Below, piece by piece: positions 34,286-43,139 of a DNA stretch of 64,000 nt. A program made the translations under genes and the position numbers. Every line of letters begins with the position of its first letter. Position 1 is the first letter of the stretch. The notes under the pieces are model-generated. The model ran no database searches and was not told the origin of the DNA. It saw only the letters and a program-made list of their open reading frames with translations. The stretch comes from Obelidium mucronatum. Lineage: Eukaryota > Chytridiomycota > Chytridiomycetes > Chytridiales > Chytriomycetaceae. The stretch spans positions 179,944 through 243,943 of the forward strand of contig JAIVFH010000052.1 of assembly GCA_025765595.1 (NCBI GenBank), read 5' to 3'.

Positions 34286-35340
34286 TTATTGACAGAGTGC
34301 GTTGCGTAGCGGAAGCCATGTTTGAACATAGGCTTTCCAGGCAGCGGTTTGCCATCGCCCCATAAATTGAATTGTTTTTGCTGGTGTACCGCGTAATGCG
34401 AGGTCAGTAGCACCACCACCACGTAGAGATTTGCTACCAATGTTGGAGTGGAGGTAGGCTTGCAGGCGTTGCATAAACCATTTGCGTGTGGGGACATTGC
34501 AAGCAGATGTCATGAAGAGTGGGGGGGAAGTTGGGAGACGAATACGTGAAGTTAAATAAGCCATTATAATAGGAAGAGGATTGCAATCTTTCCAGTCTGG
34601 TTTATCAGAGATATAGCCCGGGCAACCAGCTGAGTTGGGATCACCCTTATGGTAAGGAAGATGATAGCTAAGGAAAGAAGGATGGTTGGGGTCATTTTAG
34701 TAGATAGAAGAAAGGAGAATACGATGGCTGCGATTGTAATGGGCTTCGGCAGGATTGTTAGAATCTACAAGTTCTCCTAATCTATGGAGAGCAATAAAAC
34801 CAAAAATGAGGATTGCTTTAAAAAGGAGGTTGTCATGGTAGGAATCTTGGGAATTCCAATAACGGAGAAGGTAGCAGAATTCATGAAATTGGAGGATACG
34901 TTTGGGGGGTTTGACGTTGTGTGCAGGGTCACGACTCCAGTCTTTTTGAATTCCCCGAAGAAGTTGTAAGAGACTGGGATGAAGTCAAATAACTGTAGTT
35001 GACCAATCGGAATGACCGAGTTCGGTGTAAATGGCACCAATACCTGCAATGTATTGGTTGATGGTGGAAGGGTTGTAACCAGCTTGAGCCAGCCACGTGG
35101 CAAAATGAGCAACCTTGTTTGCAGAATCTGGAAGGAGATTTGAAGCGAGGGAGGGATGTTGATGGCAAAATCGGATCCAATGACTCCAGGCATTTGCGTG
35201 GTCTTTCTTTGTGGAGAGTTTGTGAGATGCAGAGAGAAAAGAGAGAGTGGCTTGATTAATTTGAGAGTTGGTTGCAAGTGGAAGTTGCTTGCGGTTGTGG
35301 CAAGTTGCGGGAGGGATAGATGTTTGTTATGCAAACCATG
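34286..35340 (-). pseudogene. Tyrosine recombinase of retroelement 2 (two stops)
   Basis: Reads TLSFLSASHKLS, WIRFCHQHPSLASNLLPDSA and FATWLAQAGYNPSTINQYIA, then TGA, then LHPSLLQLLRGIQKDW. After a second stop (TAA near 34700) comes the catalytic end SKSLRGGGATDLALRGTP and FMGRWQTAAWKAYVQTW. Here the usual HxxR is SLRGG and the GRW and Tyr are kept. The stops make it inactive. Confidence 0.75.
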
Positions 35341-35385
35341 CCATTTGAGAATTTGCGAGAAACAAAATGAGACAATAATAAGTTT

Positions 35386-37419
35386 TTATATAAAGACAGA
35401 TTCAAAATATTTCACAATTGGGAGATTATTTGGTTCAAGTTGGATAAATTCTGCACCGGGTAGCATATTTTGTAATTGTACGATAGCATTTCGTGATAGC
35501 AAGTCTGCAATAATATTGTGTTGTGTTGAGATACGTTGGGGCATGATAGAGAATGAATGTGTCATTTCACATGTCACAAATGTTTGCAATAGGGAATAAT
35601 TGAAAGGAACTGGAGAATGTAAGGAATTCATGTTGAAGAATGTATTGGTGTTGTCAGTGTACATAAGTACTTTTGCGTTGCTGGATGATTTGCCAAGGAA
35701 GGTAATAGCAACTATTTGAGCATATAATTCAACCGAATTGATGGATAATGGAGCTCCGTCTGGATATTGAAATTCATTTGATGAATGGAACCAATAGCCC
35801 TGTTGATATTCGGAAATCCAGAAACCAAATCCGTTGAGAGTCGCGTCACAATAAATATGGAAGTTTGCTTGATCAGGGGACCAAGACTCTAAAAGAAGCA
35901 AACGTGTGGGAGGACAAGTGGTAATATGATGAAGTATCCAAGTGATTGCGTCTGTTGTCGGAGTATTGGCAAGAATTAGATTATGGCGAGACTTTCCTGC
36001 ACATTGGTGATAAATAGGAGAAATAAATGGTTTGATGAAGAAGTAGATGCTGCAGATCCAATTAAGACTGCCAGTAAGAATATCAAATTCCTTCCTTTTG
36101 TGAGACGAAGGAATGCACCATGGTTGGAGGTATTGCATAAATTCAGTCACTTTGTTGGGATCCAAATCAATGGTTAAATGGGCTGCTGAAACTTGGAAGC
36201 CAACAATTGTAATAGTTTGACCCCAAACATCTTTTTCATCAGATGTTTCAATACCAAGCTGATGGAGGAAATGTTTCAGATTTTGCATTTGAACAGGTGG
36301 TTTGTTTGCAAGGAAGTCATCGCGGTGTTGATGACAGATGCCCCAGAAGTCATCCATCATGACATAAACTGGTATGTGTAAAATATTGACAGCATACCAA
36401 GCAACAAGGTGAGAGATGGTTGTCCAATGGCGAGGACCTTCGCGGCATCCAAAAGATTTGGCACAGTCACCATAGAATATGCCATCAATCATTTGTATTT
36501 GCAAAGACGAATTGAGAGGGTGGTTGTGAATAAGACGAAATGCATGCCGAACGTCAGTTTTCCATTGGATGGCTACATGATCAGGGGGGCAAGTTGCGAC
36601 CATGCTTTTGAGTAATGGGATGTAATGTTGAATAGTATCATATGACACATGGACTTCAGCATCAGGTACATGGTCGTTTGCAGAATGTGCATGAGGATAT
36701 GAAAGATCGTGTATTAAACGTGGCTTAAGTTTGCTTTGGTTGATAAATAATGATACTGTAGAACAATAATTAGGAAGATGGGGCAAGCGCTGCAATCTTC
36801 CTTCAGCTATTTCTGTTGCTAGGTTTTTCCGAATAATAATTGCATCCTCTTTGCTTAATGGATGTTGTTGATAGATACGTGGTTGACGGGGACGATTCAG
36901 ATCACCATCTCCTGCGGCAAATCCGTGCTTTAAAGAATAAATCACTGATTCAATAAGGGGACGATTGGGGTGGGTTGAAAAGGCCTTAACAAAGTTTGGG
37001 ATGTGTATAGGAGTACGTGGCTGAAGTTGAGGAAACCGGGACAATTCGCTCATAATTTTTAAATAAGATTCGCTTTTATTGTGGATAAATAAAGGACTTT
37101 GTGTGAGAGTTGAAATAGCAGCATGGAATAAAATTGGGGAATGGGGATCTTGCATCAGGCCACGACTCCATTTGGGATGAAAAGAGGAGTTATTAAGGTG
37201 AAGATCCGGAGCACTCCAAACTAATTCAGGATGATTGTGATGTGGTTCAATAAACGTCGGGAGATCAATTTGTTGATGGTGAAAAGGATATTCTGTCGCG
37301 TCCTTCTTAAGCGCTCGGAAAAAAGGGCAAATTCGGATGTGTTGTGTTTGCAGGATGTTGCTCACGCTTTTGATCATTACGGAAACATACAGTACAGAAG
37401 TGGTGATATTTGCATGCAT
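35386..37419 (-). CDS. Reverse transcriptase/RNase H of retroelement 2
   Basis: Uninterrupted 677-codon ORF. The RT block has LIHDLSYPHAHSANDHVP, WKTDVRHAFRLI (motif A Asp), SFGCREGPRHWT and VYVMMDDFWGI (the YxDD-box position occupied by MMDD). A thumb and an RNase H domain follow, with FHIYCDATLNGFGFW, INSVELYAQI, VLMYTDNTNTF and HNIIADLLSR. All four acidic RNase H positions are present. The first part (before about 37250) overlaps the Gag reading frame and is probably not translated as shown. It would copy the element's RNA. Confidence 0.85.
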   Translation of the reverse strand: MHANITTSVLYVSVMIKSVSNILQTQHIRICPFFRALKKDATEYPFHHQQIDLPTFIEPHHNHPELVWSAPDLHLNNSSFHPKWSRGLMQDPHSPILFHAAISTLTQSPLFIHNKSESYLKIMSELSRFPQLQPRTPIHIPNFVKAFSTHPNRPLIESVIYSLKHGFAAGDGDLNRPRQPRIYQQHPLSKEDAIIIRKNLATEIAEGRLQRLPHLPNYCSTVSLFINQSKLKPRLIHDLSYPHAHSANDHVPDAEVHVSYDTIQHYIPLLKSMVATCPPDHVAIQWKTDVRHAFRLIHNHPLNSSLQIQMIDGIFYGDCAKSFGCREGPRHWTTISHLVAWYAVNILHIPVYVMMDDFWGICHQHRDDFLANKPPVQMQNLKHFLHQLGIETSDEKDVWGQTITIVGFQVSAAHLTIDLDPNKVTEFMQYLQPWCIPSSHKRKEFDILTGSLNWICSIYFFIKPFISPIYHQCAGKSRHNLILANTPTTDAITWILHHITTCPPTRLLLLESWSPDQANFHIYCDATLNGFGFWISEYQQGYWFHSSNEFQYPDGAPLSINSVELYAQIVAITFLGKSSSNAKVLMYTDNTNTFFNMNSLHSPVPFNYSLLQTFVTCEMTHSFSIMPQRISTQHNIIADLLSRNAIVQLQNMLPGAEFIQLEPNNLPIVKYFESVFI

Positions 37420-38736
37420 TCTTTGGCGTAGTTGTAGTTGTAACAGAGCGATTCCTTTTTGTTTCCATTAAGAATAAATGGAACAGAAGAAAAGGCTGCT
37501 GACCGTTGCGTTTGCGTTTGAAGATGTTGCCAAATAGTTGCATTTGTAGGAGGATGTGTGGGAACATCCCGAATATTGTGATTTTTATCAGATAGATTGC
37601 GTTGCTTCAGGTTCAATGTTTCTTGCGGTGATGGATTCCGGGTTGATTTAGGAGCTGCAGTCCAGAAGTTGATATTGAGTTGATGTATGGCTTGAAATAT
37701 TTGGACAATGAGTGTTGAAGATTCGCTGACAATCTTCCGTCAATTCACTGAGCTTGCGGTTTTTTGCAGCGCATAAATTTGCATGTTCGATATGAAAGAC
37801 GTAAAATTCATTGAATTCAGCCGGTTGATGGAGAACAGGATTCTTCTCAAAGTATTTGATCACTTGCTTTTCGTACATGTCAAGATCCGTGGAACAAATT
37901 TCGCCATATTCATCAAAGAGGAAAGCTGCTTGAATTTCTTTCATTTTTGAAAGGCCTGACAAAAATTGTTGCAGTGTGGTAATTTTGAAAGGCTTGCCAT
38001 TTCGAATCAAATATTTTGTAATTGCAGTGTCGATGTCTGGGAAGTCTTTGACGAGACTCTTGAGTTCTGAGATAGTATCTAATTCGCTGGTTTCGACAAG
38101 AAATTCCAAAGGACAGACATGTTTGGCAAAGAGAAACTTAATTTGCAAGACAAAATCTGCAGCTTTGGTGAGCGGAGATACTGCCATTAAGGTTTCTGAG
38201 CCGTACTCCACAGCACTTGGTTTGATCAATGGCAAAAGATTTTTGAGAATCTGGATGTTCAAGGGAGCAGATCGAAGAATAATATCGGGATTGGTGGGAT
38301 CAAGTTCCAAATGAATGCCAGAGGATGATGCGGATGCAGCCATGTACTGAACAGTTGTTGTTTGGTTTGTAGATGGGTTCGCAAGGCGCGTCAAAACATG
38401 TGGAATCAAGAGACTAATTAAGACTGATTGAATATGAGAGACTTCAGCAGTAGATGATTGAGCGGCGCTGATGGTTTGATGAAATGTTGAGTCATGCAGT
38501 TGCCGGTCGAGGGTTTCATTAAACAATGCAAGCCAATCTTCGTGTCGCATGGTTGGATAATTGTTGGAGATTGAAACAAACCAATCCGGAAGCAATGTGA
38601 CGTATGGAATCGTCGCCGACGATGGATTCGTGGTCATGGATGGATTCGACGACAAACGGGGCTTCTTTAACGAGATACGAGGGGAATCCAAAAGAGAATG
38701 TTTGGCAGGTGTAGAGGTGATGTGTTGCGATGGCAA
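37307..38736 (-). CDS. Gag-like protein of retroelement 2
   Basis: ATG at 38736 gives a 362-residue ORF to 37648: Ser/Thr/Pro-rich N-terminus, then a helical domain (ILKNLLPLIKPSAVEYG, FVLQIKFLFAKHVCPLEFL, MYEKQVIKYFEKNPVLHQPAEF). In a shifted frame downstream (37307-37567) a Cys/His string ACKYHHFCTVCFRNDQ looks like the zinc-binding end of the same protein, so one frameshift probably separates the parts. Position and composition suggest a capsid-like RNA-binding protein. No enzyme motif is seen. Confidence 0.55.
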
Positions 38737-38812
38737 GGTATTTGTAGTGGTAGATGGAGTTGTCTCATTCAGAGAGGTGGAGTGGAGGTGGAGAGGGTCA
38801 GTGTCAACAATG

Positions 38813-39180
38813 AGAGGTGGCGCAACACCCTCAAGTGCTGGAGGCAGTGTTTGCTCAAAGCCAACTCTGCGTCATTGGAAGGGTGCCAAACATATTCTGA
38901 AATATGTGAAGCATACTTACGATTTGGGTATCGTGTATTTCCGTGCGCTGAATCCCGTTCCAAAGCAGATCCATTTTGTTGGATTAACGGACGCGTCTGA
39001 ACCGGACAGTGCGAGCACGAAAGCTCAAACTGGTTGGATTTTCAAGTTCATGGGAAAATCTCCGGTATTGTGGAGGCCTTGTAAGCAAGGACTTGTTACT
39101 GTGGATCAAACTGCAGCCAAACATGTCACTTTCTATCAAGGGTCTCTAGAAGCTCCTTACCTGTTGGACTTGTGCAAAGA
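38813..39180 (+). pseudogene. Ty1/Copia RNase H fragment
   Basis: Reads KPTLRHWKGAKHILKYVKHT, GLTDASEPDSASTKAQTGWI and PVLWRPCKQGLVTVDQTAAK: the Copia RNase H pattern (HW.A.K.ILRYLK, the catalytic DA, S.SGY.F, W.SKKQ). No RT, integrase or LTR adjoins it. It is cut at 39180 by the 5' terminus of a Helitron-like repeat. Confidence 0.8.
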
Positions 39181-39363
39181 TACGCTCAGTTGCTTTGCTT
39201 CTTCACAGTGCAGGTTGCGTGCGACTCCAGAGAAATTAGGGCTTTATGGGATTGCAACACTTGTAAGCAGAAAATTTTTTTAGGGGTGTTTGAAATAAGT
39301 CAAAATTTTTATTTTGATTGCCAGAAGATTAGAAGAGGCTGTCTTCTTTGTTTCAAAATTTTA
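39179..39363 (+). repeat. Helitron-like non-autonomous repeat, 5' fragment (copy A)
   Basis: Starts ATACGCTCAGTTGCTTTGCT, contains GCAGTGCAGGTTGC, and runs about 185 bp to CTTTGTTTCAAAATTTTA. There a complete second copy starts, so the 5' part is tandemly repeated. Confidence 0.75.
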
Positions 39364-40020
39364 CTAGACACATACGCTCAGTCGCTTTGCTTCCTCGCAG
39401 TGCAGGTTGCAACTCCAGAGAAATTAGGACTTAGTGGGATGGCAACACTTGCAAGGAGAAAATTTCTTTTTAGGGGTGTGTGCAATAAGTCAGAATTTCT
39501 ATTTTGATTACCAGAAAATTAAAAGAGGCTCTCTTCTTTGTTTCCAAATTTAAACCAGAAGATGTCAAACAAGCCAAAAGCAGACAGATTCTCATCATGA
39601 GTCTGCCTGCAATCCTTTTAATCTGGCCTTGAGCCACTTCTTATTTTGCCATCTTTAAGAGCTTCCATTAAATGTGTTAGTTGATGAAATCAATTAGAGG
39701 AAAGGTTATTCTGGTTTACATGACAGCAGCTAGAAATTAAATAAGTGAAACATGATTACTCAGGTCAAAGAACCCTTCTTGAGACTTTTGTGTTGTCTGG
39801 AGTTACTTTGGTTTCCAAGTCAATTTTCCTTTAATTGCCAGGGGAGCAACAGCTTGAACATGTCCAAATTCTAAAAATAGAACTATTGAAAACCCCTTCT
39901 TAACCCTCAAACCATTCGAACAAAGTAGGAACATCTTTTCTATAAATAGAACTACAAGGAATTGGCCTCCAACCCCCTCAAACTCCCCCTTAACATGACA
40001 GGTTGACAAGCAACCTGCAA
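39364..40020 (+). mobile_element. Helitron-like non-autonomous element (copy B, complete)
   Basis: About 657 bp, from CTAGACACATACGCTCAGTC to GACAAGCAACCTGCAA. The 3' end can fold as CAGGTTG-ACAAG-CAACCTG. It has no coding capacity. The last 95 bp (from TTTTCTATAAATAGAACTAC) match the 3' end of the autonomous Helitron at 56176-56272. Confidence 0.75.
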
Positions 40021-40247
40021 TTTAAAACTGTATAATTTCTTGAAATAAAAGGAAACATCAGGTAAAGAGAATACAAACAAATAGTAATGCATAGTTTTAC
40101 CTACAGAATATTACAGCCAGCTGGCAATGCATATCCACATTTTTCCAATCAATCCATCAAGTCAAATACTAAAAATATAGTAGTGTATTCAATTGGGGGG
40201 CATTAAACTTGAATGTGATTGACGCACTCTCCGAGACTTCAAAAAAC

Positions 40248-40480
40248 TCTGAGTGGAGCAATCCTAAGGATCAACAAGGGAGAAATAAAATATTAAATTC
40301 TGTGAAATGCACTCTGGTCTTGTTCAGCCCAGGGTCCGAGTGGCACGCGTGATTCGGGGTAAAAACTCTGAGATGAGCAATCCTTAGGATCAACAAGGGA
40401 GAAATAAAATATAAAATTCTGTGAAACGCAAAGACCCGGTCTAGTTCAGCCCGGGGTCCAAGCGGCATGCGCCATTCGTT
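40248..40480. repeat. Two tandem units of about 117 bp
   Basis: Units begin AACTCTGAGTGGAGCAATCC (40248) and AACTCTGAGATGAGCAATCC (about 40364). Both include ATCAACAAGGGAGAAATAAA and end in GGTCCRAGYGGCAYGCGYSATTCG. The end motif resembles the termini of the foldback family below. Confidence 0.85.
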
Positions 40481-40588
40481 AGGCCTAACAGACAGCCCAG
40501 TCCGATTCCGACTAAGGACTCCGAATTGTTTTCCGAATAGGAGTCCGAATCAGGTCCGAATCGGGAGTGCCGCTCGCTATAGTACGTG
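40478..40588 (-). repeat. ATTCGG foldback element fragment
   Basis: Ends GGGAGTGCCGCTCGCTATAG followed by TACGTG; contains GGACTCCGAATTGTTTTCCG and AATAGGAGTCCG, an internal hairpin. Other copies: 51597-52790 and 55329-55570. Confidence 0.7.
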
Positions 40589-40836
40589 GTCTTGTTCTTT
40601 TGATTGTGTTGTGTGTGTTATTGAGATTGGGCTGCAATGCAGGCAATCAAGAACTATTTACCTTTCTGCATGTCTGATTTCATTGGGAAGGTATCAATAA
40701 GTGTTTTATAGCTGGAACGTGTTGGAAATCACCTTCTGCTCATATTCCCTACCAGGAATTGTGAAAAACAATTATAGCAAAGACCGAAAAAGTTGTCCAA
40801 TTCATTTTTCCAATAAAATTTAACAATTCCCATTCG

Positions 40837-41205
40837 ATGCGAGGACGCCGAGTGGACCTGCAAATGAGAGAAGCCATTATAGCAAGGCTGGAAGATGGGC
40901 GCAGTGTCTCTGATGTTGCAGATTGGTTTGGCATACATGCCAGAACAATTCGACGGATTCGCAAAACCTACCTCAACTATGGATTGTACTTCAACCCTTC
41001 ACTTTCGAGATCTGGGAGACCAATGACATTAGGAGGCAAAGACCTTGCAGTTCTTCAAACTTTGAGGCGTGAGCAACCAGACTTGTACTTCGATGAGCTT
41101 GCCATTGAACTTAGCAATCGTCTTCATCGCCCAGTAACTAACAAAACAACCTTGATATCTTTGATGGAACAGCCAAGGCTGTCTTTGATAGTGATAACTA
41201 CATGA
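40837..41205 (+). pseudogene. HTH DNA-binding part of a Tc1/mariner (IS630)-type transposase, truncated
   Basis: ATG at 40837 inside 60 bp of the inverted repeat. MRGRRVDLQMREAIIARLED, then VSDVADWFGIHARTIRRIRK and LSRSGRPMTLGGKD, match the bipartite HTH of Tc1/IS630-type transposases. The family-like part ends at about codon 105 (TNKTT); the last 17 residues are unrelated and no DDE region follows. Confidence 0.75.
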
Positions 41206-41382
41206 CCAAGCTTTTTCTTTCCGTCTGGTGCCTTATGAGTTGCGGCAAAACTCACTGGTTTAAATTCGACATCAGCGAGAACTAGCTCCTCCTGATCACT
41301 CATATTGAGGTTTTCTTTGTCCCCATTCTCAACCCCTGCCTCCTCCTCCTCCTCCTCCTCCTCCTCCTCCTCCTCACAATTC
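41124..41382 (-). pseudogene. 3' part of an acidic ORF interrupted by the KDZ element
   Basis: The minus-strand ORF that starts at 50897 (MMSASAIGTAANLRKGSKRS) and reaches SYYMNC at the right target duplication continues here in frame as NCEEEEEE..., then ENLNMSDQEELVLADVEF and LGHVVITIKDSLGCSIKDIK. The two halves meet exactly at CACAATTC. The Glu run is coded by a CCT microsatellite at 41339-41374. Function unknown. Confidence 0.7.
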
Positions 41383-41577
41383 CAATTGGGGATGCGGGCC
41401 GGACCTCGCGAGTCGCGATACCGGGCGCGTTGCGAGCCGCTCACGGGCCGCTTGCGACCTGCTGACGAGCCGCTAGCGGGCCGCTTGCGACCTGTGCCAC
41501 GGCCTGTTGGCAGGCCGCTCTGTACCTTTTTATGTGGGGCGCGAGCCGCAAGCCACTTGTTCACAGGCCGCTAACCC
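41383..41577 (+). repeat. Left terminal and subterminal GC-rich repeat of the KDZ element
   Basis: About 195 bp with two units of GAGCCGCTnrCGGGCCGCTT followed by GCGACCTG, then GGCCTGTTGGCAGGCCGCTC and GCGAGCCGCAAGCC. The CGGCC/GGCCG words are self-complementary, so multiple hairpins are possible. The counterpart at 50583-50755 is in inverted orientation. Confidence 0.85.
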
Positions 41578-41694
41578 CCAACTGTCACTAAAACTCAAGA
41601 ATAAGCCACAAAAAATGTATCAAATAAGGCTGTTTATTAAGGCTGTTTATTATCAATAAATAAATAAGTAAATAAGTAAATAAGTACACATTGC

Positions 41695-42976
41695 TCAACC
41701 CAGGGCTTGCAAAACCGATTCCCGTATCTTCCGATTGCGATCTGTGGCATCGCGATTAATGTTGAAGGTAACTCCCCGCTTCTCCACCACAGCGCTTCCC
41801 ACAAACCTGTCCTGGTTGTGCTTCACAGCCCAACTCGCTGTTCCCATTCCATCTGCCAGAATCAGCGAGATTCTCCGCTTTCTAGTATCTACCTCCGCCA
41901 CCAACTCCGCTGCCTCCGCAAATCGTCTCTCCCCTGAATGCCACATCCTGGTCCCATGTTTTTCATGCTTGAACATGGAAACAATCGCCTCCCCATGAAC
42001 CGCTGGGATCACCACATTTCGATCTGGTAGGTACAGTGCTGGCCATACCACGGGCAGTTCCGCGTCTTCCTCATCCACCACAACACTGAAGTTGATCCCG
42101 AACGTTGAATTTTTGCTGTCCAGGTGGAATTTGAAGTCCCCGCTGTTAGAGCACGCAAGAAACGAGGATGTGAAGATCCCAAAGATGGGATCGCATGTGG
42201 TTGCAACTTCCTATTGGTCTCGTTTTCGCAATTAGAAGGTGAGCGCTAAACTATAACAAACACATACATACCTTTGTAATGTTAGCCACCATCTCAAACG
42301 CCTCCCGATGTACCAGAGACTCCACAACGCCAGTGAGGTAAGCGACCAGCGGCTGAAGGCCCTCAAAGTGGGGCAGCAGCTCTGGCTTGATGTTCTCCTT
42401 TCCAAACACCGCCAGCCCGTTCGCTACTTTTTCGGCATGTTCTTTTACCTTGACAGACGCTACATCCGCTGGGTAGTGCGGGTCCTTGATGCCGTCTGCA
42501 ACTCCAGTCCAGGAGCACAGGTTGATGACTCGCATGTTGCCGCGCGTCTTGACCTTTGGCTGCGAGCGTCGAAAGATAGCTGCGAGATCGCGGATGTGCG
42601 GCATGGCGTCCTTGAGTATATAGGGCGGCAGTTTGATTCTAATAGCACTCCCAAGTTGTTAGCAACGCTTGGACTGCAACAACACCAAAAAAACCCTCAC
42701 CTCCCTGCAACAAGCTCTTCAACTCCGTCTGTGTTTAGACCATACACAAACTCCTGTCCCTTGGTTCTGTCATCCAGCACTCGCAGCTCTGCAGGTTTTG
42801 TTGCTGAAAATGTTTAACACCAACCACAGCAAAAAAAAGAAGTTGGCCCACCAACCTATAATATCAGCGCGGCTCAATCCCTGCTCAGACATGTGCTTTT
42901 GGCGTTTCAGCATCTGGTGTGCAGCGGTGGATGCTGACTTTTTGACGCGTTTTCGTTTGTTACGCGTTTTGTCCAT
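41695..42976 (-). CDS. TET/JBP-like 2-oxoglutarate/Fe(II) dioxygenase carried by the KDZ element
   Basis: Minus-strand gene, ATG at 42974-42976, stop near 41695, four exons (introns near 42825-42865, 42640-42710 and 42212-42273, all GT-AG). The N-terminus is Lys/Arg-rich (MDKTRNKRKRVKKSAS), a likely nuclear signal. The catalytic fold near the C-terminus shows FKFHLDSKN (HxD plus the Ser-Lys-Asn/Asp that follows it in fungal TET/JBP proteins), ALYLPDRNVVIP, a distal His in HEKHGTRMW, and an Arg strand RRISLILADG for 2-oxoglutarate. The order and spacing match TET/JBP enzymes, which oxidise 5-methylcytosine or thymine in DNA. Fungal members are known to travel with KDZ transposons. It is divergent from the JmjC-like gene with 163 bp between. 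Copy at 53151-54424 is broken; copy at 30690-30870 is only a 3' piece. Confidence 0.72.
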
Positions 42977-43139
42977 TGCATTAATAGATAAATAAATAAA
43001 TAAATAAATAATCAAGTTAACTCAACAATACTAAGGTAATTTATTGAATCAAAGTATTCCTTGCATATCAACGGCTACAAAGCTGTAATAAAGTATTCTC
43101 TGCGTTGTTGTGTTCTCCCTCATCACTTTGACTTGAAGA
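42977..43139. promoter_or_regulatory. Shared promoter between the two dioxygenase-like genes
   Basis: 163 bp between divergent ATGs with an (AAAT)n tract TAGATAAATAAATAAATAAA and TATTGAATCAAAGTATTCC. Conserved at 54425-54583 in KDZ copy 2. Promoter role inferred. Confidence 0.5.

Larger units (their letters stand above)
34200..38800 (-). mobile_element. DIRS-type tyrosine-recombinase retroelement 2
   Basis: On the minus strand: Gag-like ORF 38736-37648 with a Cys/His region continuing to about 37307, a long RT/RNase H ORF 37419-35386, and a decayed tyrosine recombinase 35340-34286. Same order as retroelement 1 but unrelated at nucleotide level. Ends not resolved; the 5' end abuts a Copia fragment. 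Confidence 0.78.

Noticed and set aside
41339..41374. CCT repeat as a regulatory element
   Set aside because: It codes a Glu run within the acidic minus-strand ORF and is a simple trinucleotide microsatellite.
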